Origin: Streptantibioticus ferralitis
Lineage (GTDB): Bacteria; Actinomycetota; Actinomycetes; Streptomycetales; Streptomycetaceae
Length of the DNA stretch: 64,000 nucleotides
Direction: 5' to 3'
Assembly: GCF_029223525.1 (NCBI RefSeq)
Contig: NZ_JARHTQ010000009.1
Span: 1 to 64,000 of the forward strand
The notes beneath the pieces are model-generated. The model had not been told where the DNA came from. It made no database searches and saw nothing but the letters and a program-made list of their open reading frames with translations. The position numbers and the translations under genes were made by a program. Below, piece after piece: positions 30,011-39,100 of this stretch. The first letter of the stretch is position 1. Every line of letters starts with the position of its first letter.

Positions 30011-30070
30011 GCAGGGGGAGCGACCGGCGATCAACCCCGCTTTGGCCGAGGGGGACTTCGCATACGCAGA

Positions 30071-30289
30071 TCAGGCCGAGGCGGCACCCTCCGCCTCGGT
30101 CGCGGCCTCCTCGGCTCGCCGCTCGGCCGCCTCGTTGGCGCCGACGAGTTCGGCCATCATCCGGGCCGCGAGATTGGAGTCCCGGCCGGGTCCGGCCACG
30201 TAGTGCATCAACGCGGCTTCGGCCAGGACGAGTTCGGCCGACTTCATGACGGCGACCGCGTCGCCGCCGGGGGTGAGCAGGACCTGCAT
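30071..30289 (-). CDS. Hypothetical small protein, 72 aa
   Basis: The Ala/Glu-rich helical protein starts at ATG 30289 behind the near-perfect ribosome binding site AGGAGGTAG. It lies 52 nt downstream of the third AT-rich promoter motif and is the first gene after it. No motif was recognised. Confidence 0.55.
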   Translation of the reverse strand: MQVLLTPGGDAVAVMKSAELVLAEAALMHYVAGPGRDSNLAARMMAELVGANEAAERRAEEAATEAEGAASA

Positions 30290-30340
30290 GAACTACCTCC
30301 TGTGTGCGAATGGGGGTGGGTTACCCCGAAGGGATATACG

Positions 30341-30356
30341 TATATCTTATTCGCAC
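30341..30356 (-). promoter_or_regulatory. AT-rich early promoter-like motif, copy 3
   Basis: The minus strand reads GTGCGAATAAGATATA and continues CGTATATC. It stands 52 nt upstream of ATG 30289 and resembles the motifs at 19201 and 25806. The adjoining TATACGTATA is a local palindrome. Confidence 0.5.
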
Positions 30357-30385
30357 ACGAGGGCTATGTACAGTGTTTCCGCAGG

Positions 30386-30955
30386 TCATTGGCGCTTTCG
30401 GGCGTGGCGGCCACGGGTGAAGACGACCGAGCCTGGACCGTCGTAGCGGCCCTCGCGCAGCGCGGCAGCGACCTGCTCGTCCACCTCCCACGGCAGACTG
30501 CGGGCGCTGTTCAGCAGACCGGGCGCGGCCTCGATCACGCTGTCCAACAGCCACAGCCGCGACCCCGACAGCAGCCAGTCGCACTCCGGGAAGCGGCCCG
30601 TGGCGATGGCCGTCGCCAGATTGCCCTGCTTCGGCAGGCGGAACAGCTCGATGATCTCCTGTTGCCCGACGATCGGCGGCAGCTCCTCGCGGGAGAAGGC
30701 CATCCAGCCCTCGCCCTGCTCGGCCATGAGCCGTTCCTTCACCTCCAGGTGCAGCGTCTTGGGGCGAGCAGTCATCTGCCCGAAGCGGCACGCGAAGCCC
30801 AGCGGCCAGTACCGCACCCCGGAGACGACGATGGCCGTGGCCGGGTCCAGCACGGCCCGGCTGGGCGCCAGCCACTGCGAGACCATCTGCGCCTCGACCC
30901 CGTACAAAGCGGCGAACTCCTGGTGCCCGACCAAGTACGGCTTGCCGCCCGCCAT
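30386..30955 (-). CDS. Phage protein with two helix-turn-helix-like segments, 189 aa
   Basis: ATG 30955 opens GHQEFAALYGVEAQMVSQWL, a helix-turn-helix-like segment. A second segment in the middle, IVGQQEIIELFRLPKQGNLATAI, has the same outline. Such pairs of MerR/AlpA-like modules occur in phage regulators. It sits at the border between the late (lysis) and early blocks, after the strong terminator at 31078, so an early regulator is a fair guess. No repressor family is matched. Confidence 0.5.
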   Translation of the reverse strand: MAGGKPYLVGHQEFAALYGVEAQMVSQWLAPSRAVLDPATAIVVSGVRYWPLGFACRFGQMTARPKTLHLEVKERLMAEQGEGWMAFSREELPPIVGQQEIIELFRLPKQGNLATAIATGRFPECDWLLSGSRLWLLDSVIEAAPGLLNSARSLPWEVDEQVAAALREGRYDGPGSVVFTRGRHARKRQ

Positions 30956-31077
30956 GTCCCCGTCCCTCTTCGATCGTGTTGCCCGTGGTGTGCCGACCGA
31001 AGGGTAACGGTGCCCACCGGCGCTGCGCGCGACCACAGGGCGCTGCTATCGTGAGGGCCGGTCTTCCAAGAGGCCCG

Positions 31078-31105
31078 AACGGCCCCCGCCGAGGCGGGGG
31101 CCGTT
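31078..31105. terminator. Strong bidirectional terminator at the late/early border
   Basis: AACGGCCCCCGCC (31078-31090) pairs with GGCGGGGGCCGTT (31093-31105), leaving a tight loop. It follows the last lysis gene and separates late from early transcription. A TTTCTCTT tail lies on the right side. Confidence 0.65.
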
Positions 31106-31124
31106 TCTCTTACTCGGTCGGCTG

Positions 31125-31370
31125 TCAGCCGCGTGCGATGCCGAACAGGGTCAGTGCCACTGCGGTGACGCTGGCGAGCACGGCGATCGTCGGCAGCGGC
31201 CACCGTCCCTTCTCCAGGGCCGTCACCCGCTGCTCCAGGTCCTCGATGGCCTTGTCGGTCTGGTCGCTGCGCTGGACCAGCAGCGCCAGCTGCCCGTCGA
31301 TCCTGGCCAGGCCGACTTCCAGGGCGCTGCGCAGCTCGGCCAGGGCAAGGGCCACCTCGCCTTCCGGCAT
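31125..31370 (-). CDS. Small coiled-coil membrane protein, lysis module, 81 aa
   Basis: Residues 1-52 form a charged helix with heptad spacing (LRSALEVGLARIDGQLALLV, KAIEDLEQRVTALE). A single C-terminal membrane span (LPTIAVLASVTAVALTLFGI) follows. Such proteins often follow endolysin and holin genes in actinophages and may act as an antiholin or accessory holin. ATG 31370 lies 36 bp after the endolysin stop. Confidence 0.6.
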   Translation of the reverse strand: MPEGEVALALAELRSALEVGLARIDGQLALLVQRSDQTDKAIEDLEQRVTALEKGRWPLPTIAVLASVTAVALTLFGIARG

Positions 31371-31405
31371 GGTGCACCTCCTTCTTCCTGCACGCGGGCC
31401 GGGGG

Positions 31406-31654
31406 TCAGTGGGCCGGGGTCGCCGGGTCACGCTTGAGCGGCAGCCACGAGGCGGTGCCCTGCCGTCCGATGACCGTTCCCAGGGAGGACTTCAGCACGG
31501 ACAGGCCCGCGGGTATCGCGGAGACGGCGGCTGCCTGCCAGGCGGACAGCGACAGCAGGTCGGTGGTACCGGAGGCGATCACCAGGCCCAGGAGGGTCTG
31601 GAGGTAGGTGGCGAGGGTGCGCTCAGCGATGTCGGCGAGGGCCTGCGGCGTCAT
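31406..31654 (-). CDS. Probable holin made from an internal start, 82 aa
   Basis: Within the endolysin frame, ATG 31654 is preceded by AAGGAG at a 9-nt distance. Translation from it would give an 82-residue protein with MTPQALADIAERTL, two hydrophobic helices and a short polar tail, matching the size and pattern of holins that follow endolysins in related phages. The internal site suggests that the holin is made both alone and as part of the fusion. The site is seen; its use is inferred. Confidence 0.5.
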   Translation of the reverse strand: MTPQALADIAERTLATYLQTLLGLVIASGTTDLLSLSAWQAAAVSAIPAGLSVLKSSLGTVIGRQGTASWLPLKRDPATPAH

Positions 31655-32614
31655 GTCGGGCTTCTCCTTGGTGGGCTTGCTGGGAGCCGGTGTGCTGCCG
31701 GCGTCGGCCTGGTAGGGGACGGTCAGCTTGTTCCAGCTCTGCTCGCCGGGGATGCCGTCGGCGTCCGCGCCGCGGTAGCCGCATCTGATCTGCCAGACGG
31801 CGTACGAACGGCGGTGGGCGTCATTCCAGACGGGGCCGGGGCGGGTGTCGTAGGAGTCGCAGCCCTCGGCGATCAGACGCTTGGCCATGGCCTCGATCAC
31901 CGGCGAGGAACGGCCGTCGTGGAAGAAGTCCTTACCCGGGTAGGGGGCTGTCTTCGGCTGCGGTTTCGGCTCGGGCTTCGGCTTGGGGTCGGGGTCGGGC
32001 TTCGGCGCCGGCGGGTTGCTGCCGCCCTTGATGTATGCGGCGACACGGGCGCGGAAGTCGTCCATGTCGATGCCGGCGGGGTCCGGCTTGCCCGGCTGCC
32101 ACTCCTTGTGGCCGATCACCGAGCGTTCGTTCCACCCATGGGCCTTGCAGATGGCCGCGGCGGCCTCGGCCATCGCCTCGACCTGGGCGCTCGGCCAGGG
32201 CTGGCCCTCGCCGTTGTTAATGCACTCGAAGCCGTAGAAGACCTTGTTGCCGTCGGTGTCGGCGACCCGGTCCACGGGCACCTTCCGCTCAGCGATCACT
32301 GCGTCGAGGACGGCGCTGTCGCCGAGGCCGGCGTGGTTGGTGCGCCCGTAGCCGACCAGATGCACGGTGCCGGAGCGGTCGATGACGCCATGGCACAGCG
32401 GGCCGGGAAGTTCGTCGTAGCCGACGCGGCAGAACTCCACCATGTCGGCCTCGGAGCTGTAGGAGCCGGTGTGGTGGATGACCACGCCGTGGACCGGACC
32501 CCAGGGGCCCTTGTGATTCCTGTTGTGGGTGCGCCAGTTGCCCACTTCGACGACGCCGAGACCGGCGTGTTTGAGCACGGTGAGGAACTGGTCCGCGGTC
32601 AGTGGTGTTGCCAC
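31406..32614 (-). CDS. Endolysin (N-acetylmuramoyl-L-alanine amidase) fused to a holin-like domain
   Basis: The 402-residue protein begins with an amidase_2/PGRP domain; VHGVVIHHTGS (about 41-51) and VIGHKEWQPGKPDP carry the zinc and catalytic residues. A PKPDPDPKPKPEPKPQPK linker (about 204-221) leads to a peptidoglycan-binding region with CGYRGADADGIPGEQSW. The last 82 residues, from Met321, hold two hydrophobic helices (YLQTLLGLVIASG, QAAAVSAIPAGLSVL) like stand-alone actinophage holins. GTG 32614 is the start. Fusion of lysin and holin in one frame is unusual. Confidence 0.8.
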   Translation of the reverse strand: MATPLTADQFLTVLKHAGLGVVEVGNWRTHNRNHKGPWGPVHGVVIHHTGSYSSEADMVEFCRVGYDELPGPLCHGVIDRSGTVHLVGYGRTNHAGLGDSAVLDAVIAERKVPVDRVADTDGNKVFYGFECINNGEGQPWPSAQVEAMAEAAAAICKAHGWNERSVIGHKEWQPGKPDPAGIDMDDFRARVAAYIKGGSNPPAPKPDPDPKPKPEPKPQPKTAPYPGKDFFHDGRSSPVIEAMAKRLIAEGCDSYDTRPGPVWNDAHRRSYAVWQIRCGYRGADADGIPGEQSWNKLTVPYQADAGSTPAPSKPTKEKPDMTPQALADIAERTLATYLQTLLGLVIASGTTDLLSLSAWQAAAVSAIPAGLSVLKSSLGTVIGRQGTASWLPLKRDPATPAH

Positions 32615-32718
32615 GTGGGTTGCGCCTTCTCCCCTGTGCCTGTGCGGCAGTCGGCCGGGCCGGGCGGGTCGCCGCGGTCGGTCCCTCGGGGAGTGGTGTC
32701 TACCGGGTGGAGGGTCAC
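32599..32718 (-). CDS. Possible small ORF before the endolysin, 39 aa
   Basis: GTG 32718 opens a 39-codon frame whose stop overlaps the endolysin start region. The peptide is Pro/Asp/Thr-rich without hydrophobic segments, and its ribosome binding site is weak. The gap 32719-32759 holds nothing else. Coding is uncertain. Confidence 0.25.
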   Translation of the reverse strand: MTLHPVDTTPRGTDRGDPPGPADCRTGTGEKAQPTWQHH

Positions 32719-32759
32719 CCGCTCGTCATGGTATCCAGCAGGCCGGGCGGCGACCGGGG

Positions 32760-33197
32760 TTACTCGTCCTCGTCGCCTTCGGCTCGGCAGGAGGCGCCAT
32801 CGAGGCTGATCCAGCTGGCTTTCACACCTCCGCCGCCTTGCACGCGCAGCCTCACATGCCCGCTGGGTGCGATGTCGATCTGGAGCGGACGGCGGGCGTC
32901 GGAGGCCACCGGCAGGGTGCGCGGTGCTGCGGGGTGGTAGCCGTCGGGCAGCAGCGCGATGACCGCGGTGTCGGTGGCGCGGCCGTCGGACAGGCCGATG
33001 CGCCCGCTGAACTCCAGCGTGTGCCACGGGTTGGCCCGTATCTGCGGGGGCCGGGCGGCGTCGGGGATCGAAGTCTTGCCTGTCAGCGGCAGGTCGCGCC
33101 ACGGCGGGTAGGGCTGGTCGCGGGCGCGCTCCAGGGCGGTGACCCGCCGCTCCAAGCGGGCCAGGCGACGGGCGAGGTCGGCGATGGTGTCCGGCAT
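32760..33197 (-). CDS. Phage tail-associated protein, 145 aa
   Basis: The N-terminus is a short coiled coil (IADLARRLARLERRVTALERA is one run broken by charged turns), followed by a beta-rich domain (HTLEFSGRIGLSD, GHVRLRVQGGGGVKASWISL). Coiled coil plus beta domain suits a small tail-tip or fibre protein. ATG 33197 directly abuts the stop of the Gp37-like gene, consistent with the tail operon. Confidence 0.5.
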   Translation of the reverse strand: MPDTIADLARRLARLERRVTALERARDQPYPPWRDLPLTGKTSIPDAARPPQIRANPWHTLEFSGRIGLSDGRATDTAVIALLPDGYHPAAPRTLPVASDARRPLQIDIAPSGHVRLRVQGGGGVKASWISLDGASCRAEGDEDE

Positions 33198-34322
33198 CTA
33201 TCCCTCCGGGGTGGGTTCGTTGGTCTTGCCGTCGCCCTTGCCGTCGTCGCTGGGCTTGAGGGTGCGCTCCAGCTTGAGGGTGACGCGCTCGGATGTCTCG
33301 CCCTGCCCGGGGCGGACCGTGAAGCCGGTGATCCGGTTCCACTGGTCGTAGGTGGTGTGCGGCTCGTGCAGTCGGATGCGCACGTCGTCGCCGACCCGCA
33401 GGGCAGCGATCGGCGCGGCCGGGTGGTCGCACACTTCCAGTTCGGTCAGTGTCGGGAGGATTTGCCGGGCCTGCCGGTCGTGCTCGGCGCGCTGTTTGAG
33501 CTTGGCCTCGTCCTTCTCCTGCGTCTCCAGCCGGTGTTCCAGGCGCAGACGGCGGTTGCGCATCCCGTCGATGACGAGCTTGCGCTTGGCTCCCTCACCG
33601 CTGCCGAGGGCGACCACCCATTGCGCGTACTGGTCGGCGTCCAGCACGACTTGCGGCTCGCCGGTGACGTTCGCGCCGGTGGTGAACGTCAGGTCCTCGC
33701 GCCGCCGACCCAGGCGCGGGGCGCCGAGGACGATGCGGCGCTCGGCGTGGCCGTCGCGCCATGCGACGGTCTCGCTCCACTCCAGGCCGTCATCGCTCCC
33801 TGCCATTTCGTCCACGATGTCGCCGAGGTTGCGGGCGTCCCACCGGTTGATGACGTACGGGTCCTTGGACGTGCCCTTCTTCGCCGTGGACTTGGTGTCG
33901 TCCACGGTGACCTTCAGATCGCCGTCCGGCTGCGTTTGGGCGTAGGTCCACACGTCCCGGATGATCTGGCAGGGGTCGGCGCCGATGTAGGAGCCGCGCC
34001 CGCCGAGGTTGCCGTTCAGGTCGTAGCGGCGGTGCAGGTAGCTGGTGAACCCGGACGCCTCGATGGGCAGCTTCGGCCCCTGCGGTTCGGCCCGCCAGAT
34101 GACCCCGCCCCACAGCAGCACGGAGTCCCGCTCGACGTAGAGGACGGTGTTGCCCGGATCGAGCAGGTCATCCATGGCCTGGCCGAAGGTCGGGTTCAGC
34201 GTGGCGCTGAGCGATCCGGGGCCGCCCAATTCGGGGCCGAACTCCACATCCGACAGCGGCAGGTTCCAGTGCAGGATCTCGCCGGTGACGGCGCGGGCGA
34301 CGATGTAGCGGTAGTCCGGCAT
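33198..34322 (-). CDS. Minor tail protein, Gp37-like
   Basis: The 374-residue protein resembles the Gp37-like (ReqiPepy6) tail proteins of actinophages. It has LSDVEFGPELGGPGSLSATL near the start, then DNTVLY-like strands, GFTSYLHRRYDL, and a NRWDARNLGDIVDEMA block. A charged middle precedes strands with GDDVRIRLHEP. These proteins form part of the baseplate hub. ATG 34322 overlaps the stop of the upstream tail gene. Confidence 0.7.
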   Translation of the reverse strand: MPDYRYIVARAVTGEILHWNLPLSDVEFGPELGGPGSLSATLNPTFGQAMDDLLDPGNTVLYVERDSVLLWGGVIWRAEPQGPKLPIEASGFTSYLHRRYDLNGNLGGRGSYIGADPCQIIRDVWTYAQTQPDGDLKVTVDDTKSTAKKGTSKDPYVINRWDARNLGDIVDEMAGSDDGLEWSETVAWRDGHAERRIVLGAPRLGRRREDLTFTTGANVTGEPQVVLDADQYAQWVVALGSGEGAKRKLVIDGMRNRRLRLEHRLETQEKDEAKLKQRAEHDRQARQILPTLTELEVCDHPAAPIAALRVGDDVRIRLHEPHTTYDQWNRITGFTVRPGQGETSERVTLKLERTLKPSDDGKGDGKTNEPTPEG

Positions 34323-35254
34323 CAGATCGGGCTTTCGGTGAACTCGACATCAGCCACCACCGCGGTGCCAGCCGCCGCCGAGACGTTGCCGTGGCCGTAC
34401 TTGTCGTTCTGGTTGATCTGCACGGTCAGTTGCTGGCGGGTACCGCGGTAGTGGGCCGGGACGTCGAAGCTGTCAGCGAGGACAGCGGTGGTGCGGCGCG
34501 CGCTCGTGCCCTGGTCGTCATCGATGACCGTGGGAGCACCGTTGTGGTCGCCCAGGACGGTGCGCACCTCGACGTAGACGCTGCCGCCCTCGATGCGCAG
34601 GCCGGTGACGGTGAGCACCACGGCGGCCTTCGTTGCCCACGCGGGGATCTCCACCGTCCAGGTCGCATCCTTCGGCCAGGCGGTCCAGCGGCCGTGTTCG
34701 GCCGGGGCGAGCGCACCAGGCTTCGGGTGGAGGGTGCGCAGCGTGCGCTCGGCGCGGGGATTGGCCAGCCGCCGCAGGTCGCTGATCATCTCCGCGGTGA
34801 TCGCGGCGGTGTTGCGGGGGATGGTGATGCGGGCCAGCGGGATCGCGGTCATCTCCCGGACCGCCGTGGTGTCCCGGGGGTCGATGCCCTGGATGAGGTG
34901 GAAGTATCCGACGTCCTCGTGGCGCGGGTCGCGGTCGCCTTCGAACTCGGGGTCCTCGATGCGCAGCACCAGCAGGTCGGTGCGGGCGTACGGGCCGGTC
35001 GGCAGCACCTCGACGATGGCGTCGCCGATGTTGGCCTGGGTGTAGGCGCCCTGCCAGGGGCGTGCGCCGTGGACGATGGCCGACCCGTCGCCGACCCGCA
35101 CCCCAGGCCCGGGGGTCGCCAAGGGCCGCACCTTCAGGTCTCCTGCTTCGGCGACGCCCTGTCGGCCGCGCGCCAGGTCACGGATCATCAGACGCATCGC
35201 GCGGGCCGGATGGTCGCCGCCGTGCACCATCATCGGGGGCTGGACAAGAGTCAA
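34322..35254 (-). CDS. Tail tip/receptor-binding candidate, 310 aa
   Basis: The N-terminal half (RMLIRDLARGR-like opening, GVRVGDGSAIVHGARPWQGAY, ARTDLLVLRIEDPEFEGD) is characteristic of baseplate-attached proteins that anchor to the tail hub. The C-terminal half is beta-rich (TWTVEIPAWATKAAVVLTV) and may be the variable binding domain. It is transcribed between the distal tail protein and the Gp37-like gene. Receptor binding is inferred from position. Confidence 0.6.
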   Translation of the reverse strand: MTLVQPPMMVHGGDHPARAMRLMIRDLARGRQGVAEAGDLKVRPLATPGPGVRVGDGSAIVHGARPWQGAYTQANIGDAIVEVLPTGPYARTDLLVLRIEDPEFEGDRDPRHEDVGYFHLIQGIDPRDTTAVREMTAIPLARITIPRNTAAITAEMISDLRRLANPRAERTLRTLHPKPGALAPAEHGRWTAWPKDATWTVEIPAWATKAAVVLTVTGLRIEGGSVYVEVRTVLGDHNGAPTVIDDDQGTSARRTTAVLADSFDVPAHYRGTRQQLTVQINQNDKYGHGNVSAAAGTAVVADVEFTESPI

Positions 35255-35267
35255 CGGGTGCTCCCTT

Positions 35268-36188
35268 TCACAAAGCGGTGTACGCCGACCGCCACGACAC
35301 CTCGAGTCGGCACGTGCGGGTGGGGTCCTCGCCGCTCCAGCCGATCTCCGATCGGCCCGGCGGGATGGTGAACAGGTCGATCCGGGAGAACGGGGTCAGG
35401 TCGCCTGCGGCGTTGACGGTCCCGTTGCGCAGCGCCCAGCAGGTGCCGGGCCGGGTCTGGATCTCGATCCACTCCGCGTCCCGCAGCGTGGTCGTCAGCT
35501 CCAGCACGCGGCCGGTGACGGTGTTCCAGATCCTCGGGCGGGCCACGGGGCCGTGGATGCGCAACGTCGGCCAGGCGGAGGTGTACCCGTGGTTGGTGAT
35601 CCAGCCGGGCCGCTGGGCCGGGTCTGCGCTGCCGCAGCGGGCTGGCGCGCCCAGCGGCGCAGTCACGCTGCGGCGGACCGGGGCCTGGTCGAGGGAGAGC
35701 TGAAGGTGCGACGCCTCGTCCGCGTGCCAGCGCGGGTCGAGGGCGGCGAACTCGATGTCCAACGGGATCCAGCCGTGGACCGCGGTCGCGGTGCTGGTGG
35801 CCTCCATCCGGCGCAGCCGCCCGTACAGGCGCCGCACCTCATGCCCGGGCCAGCGCCCGCGCAGCACGGCCCGCCCCTCGGGCTCCGTGCGGGCGGCCGG
35901 ATCATCGAGCGCGCGCTGGAGGCGGGCGAGGAGGTCTGCGGCCTTGGCCGGGTCGCCGGGGGTCTTGATTCCGGCCTCGATCCGTACGGTGCGCGGACCG
36001 TAGAAGTCCTGGCCGGGGAAGGTGCCGTCGCCGACGGGGTTGTCCACATCCTGTGCACGCACGGTCGGCGAGCCGAGCCCTTCGATGTTGCCGACGGGAA
36101 TCGGGGTGCCGTGGCCGAGGACGATGCCGCCGCATTCGAACTGCCAGGGGGCGAGTTCGATGCGGGGCTTCTGGGTGGGTGCGCTCAT
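35268..36188 (-). CDS. Distal tail protein (Dit-like)
   Basis: The 306-residue protein starts at ATG 36188 overlapping the tape-measure stop, the standard position of a distal tail protein. The N-terminal half has the fold seen in siphophage tail proteins (GPRTVRIEAGIKTPGD, LARLQRALDDPAARTEPEG) and the C-terminal half is a galectin-like beta domain (PRIWNTVTGRVLELTTTL). It would join the tail tube to the tip. Confidence 0.7.
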   Translation of the reverse strand: MSAPTQKPRIELAPWQFECGGIVLGHGTPIPVGNIEGLGSPTVRAQDVDNPVGDGTFPGQDFYGPRTVRIEAGIKTPGDPAKAADLLARLQRALDDPAARTEPEGRAVLRGRWPGHEVRRLYGRLRRMEATSTATAVHGWIPLDIEFAALDPRWHADEASHLQLSLDQAPVRRSVTAPLGAPARCGSADPAQRPGWITNHGYTSAWPTLRIHGPVARPRIWNTVTGRVLELTTTLRDAEWIEIQTRPGTCWALRNGTVNAAGDLTPFSRIDLFTIPPGRSEIGWSGEDPTRTCRLEVSWRSAYTAL

Positions 36189-39100
36189 CGGATTCTCCCG
36201 CCGCGTTGGGCGTTGCGCAGGTTGCGCATCATTTCGCTGCCGATCTGCTCGGGGGTGGCGGAGCTGTCGGTGACGGTGACCGGCATGGTGCCGATCAGCG
36301 GCTGCTGCTCGCGGACCACCACGACCTGCACGCGCCCGCCGGCGCGGGCATCGACCACGCGGGTGCGGTCGTCGTCGGGGCCGGTGCGGATGTCGAAGCG
36401 GCGCACGACGTCGGCCATGGCCGCCACGCTGGTGGCGCGTTTGAAGGAGTTGGCCATCACCGCCCCGACCTCGCCGCCGGTCCGGCCGCCGTTGGCGAAC
36501 CACGTCACCTCGCCGCCGAAGCGGCCGACGACGTCTTCGACCACGGCCTTGCTGCGCTCCCGCTTCGACGGGGTGAGCGGCACGTACGCCTCTCCGCCGG
36601 TCTCGGGCTCGGCCCAGATCCGCCACGCACCAGCTGGGGCGATTTGGGCAACGTGGTGCTCAGATCGACCAGGCGGCTGCGTCCTCTCGTCGCTCAGGCC
36701 GCCGTTGGCGTAGTAGTCGACTACGCCGCCTTGGGCGTGCGCTCCGAAGTTCTCGGCCTGCTTCTCCAGGGCATTCGCGTTGTCCTGCGCGGTGTTGCGG
36801 ATGACGTCTTGGATGGTGACGTAGTGCGTCGTGACGGTCACCTCTTTGCCCTGCAAGGAGTTGATGCGCTGCTGGATGGCGCTGATCGCCTGGCCCGGCC
36901 CGCCGGTTGGGACGGTGATCTTGACGTCCTTGGAGCCAGGCACCTGGGTGACCTGGAACCCAAGGGCACGCAGCTCTTTGATGGCGGCGGCGGTCGGCGC
37001 CGCGACGGTGACGGTCTTCGCGCCCGGGGTCGCCCGGATCTGTGCCTGGACGGCCTGGAGGCTCTTGATCGCGGCGGCGGTCGGCGCGGAGACGGTCACG
37101 TGCTTTGAACTCGGCGTCTGGCCAAGGGTGTTGATCAGCCCATCCAGACTCTTGCGGGCCTCAGTGGTAGGGGCGGTGATGGTGATCTGCCGGGTTCCCG
37201 GCACGGTCTTGACCGTGAAGCCCAGGGCCTTCAGCTTTTGCTGCGCGCCATCCGACAGGCTGTCGACCTTGATGATCTTGGTGTTCGGCAGCTTGCTGAA
37301 CTCGGCCTGCACGGCCAGCAGATCCGCCAGAGTGCTGTCCATGCCCTTGGTCTGGAGCAGCAGGCTGACCTTCGTGGGCAGCAGACCGAGGCTGTCGGCA
37401 ACCTTCTCCGCCTGCTCGCGGGTCAACCCGTACCCCTCGGCGGCCTTGATCGCCGCGTCCCGGGCCTGGCTCATCTCGTCCCGTGCCTTCGCCAGCGCCG
37501 CCGGCAGCGCCTCACCGTTCTGCTTGGCCAAGCTGTAGGTGGCGACCGATGCGTCCGCGGCGGCGTCGGACAGGGAGGTGAGCTGGGTGTACAGCTGCTG
37601 GCCGTTGCGCGTCGTGGTGTTGAGGGTGTTGTCAGAGTTGACCAGCTGCCTGCCGCCGTAGCCTTGCGACCGGTCGACGTTGGCGGTGCTGTCCTTCAGG
37701 TCGAGCGTCGCGGAGTTGACCTTGGCGTGGGCGGCCTGGAGGGAGATCTGGCCGCCGGAGAGCAGATCGAGAGCCTGCTTGAGCGAGCGAGTCCGCTGGT
37801 CGGCGTCGGCGGTCTCGTCGGCCAGCCCGCCTACGGCCGCCTTGAGCCGGTCGTAGGCGCTGGTTCCGTCGCCCGCGCCGCGTTCGGCTGCGGCGAGATC
37901 GCGGGCATTCTTCATCGACTGCGCCATCTCGCCCTTGACGCTGCCGAGCGCGTCAGCAGCCTGGGCGGCCTTCAGGCCAGTGTCGTTGTATGACTTCGCC
38001 GCGCCACCCTGCGTTGCGATCCACACGGCGTTCGCCTCAGCGGTGGCGTTCAGCTGCTTTTGGAGCGCATCCAAACTGGTGCCCTGGCCGAGGTAGGCGT
38101 CCGTGAGCCGCTGGATCGGCACACCGGCCTGCTCCATGACCTGGACGAGCTTGTCCTTGCCGTCGCGCACCTTGGTATCCATCAGCGTCTGCGCCGCCTG
38201 GGCACGCACGTTGGCGTCGATGACGCCGCCGGACTCCTTCAACGCACTGGTCAGCGTGGAGATGCGCTGCTCGTGCTCCGCCGCGGCCTGCGCGGCCTTT
38301 TGCTGGTGCTCGGCGAGCAGCCCGAGCCCGACCGTGACACCAGCGAGTGCCACCCCCCACGGGCCGCCCATCGCGCTGGTCAGCCCGGACATCGCCGACT
38401 TCAGGCCGGAACCGGCCGCGCGGCCCACCCCGCCCAGCGTGCCGACGAACGTTCTGCCCGCGCCGTCGGCGCTGCGGAACGCGGCGGTCATGTTCCCCAA
38501 GAAGCCCACCCGTGCCTGGACGGCGGCCCACGCCGCCCCGTACCGGGTGAGCTCCACACCGGACGATGCGGCCAGGGAACGCTGGAGCTGCATCTCCTGA
38601 TTGAACCCCTGGATCGCGCCCCGTACCGGACCGGTGATGGTGGAGGCGAAGCTCGTCAGCCCCGGCTGAGCGCGGCGGAACAGCAGCAAAGCGAAGACCG
38701 CGGACTGGATCGGCGCCGGCAGGGCGGCAAAACCCTGCACCAGGTCGCCGACGACGTGCCCGATCGGCACCAGGACAGTGGACAGCCCGGCGACCGCCCG
38801 CAGCGCGGCGTTGACCGCCAGGACCACGATGTCCAGCTCACTCGCCGCACCACCGGACTCCTTGCCCATGGACGCGAACGACGCGGCGATCGGCTCCAGA
38901 CCGGATTCCAGGTTGTGGACGACGGTGCCGAGCGTGCGGGCGGCGTTGATCAGCAGGTTCAACCCTGCGGCAAGGGTGTTCTCACCCAGCGCCTTGAGCG
39001 GCCCGAGCAGCTGCTTGGCCTCGTCGACCAGTCCGCCCAGTCCCGCGCTCACCTTCGCCTTGAGCTCCGGCCCGTACAACTGGGCCAGCTGCTGGCCGTA

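Noticed and set aside
31062-31072. A seventh copy of the CTCTTGGAGA leader
   Set aside because: It reads CTCTTGGAAGA, lies more than 100 nt from the next leftward start codon and adjoins a terminator, so it does not fit the pattern.
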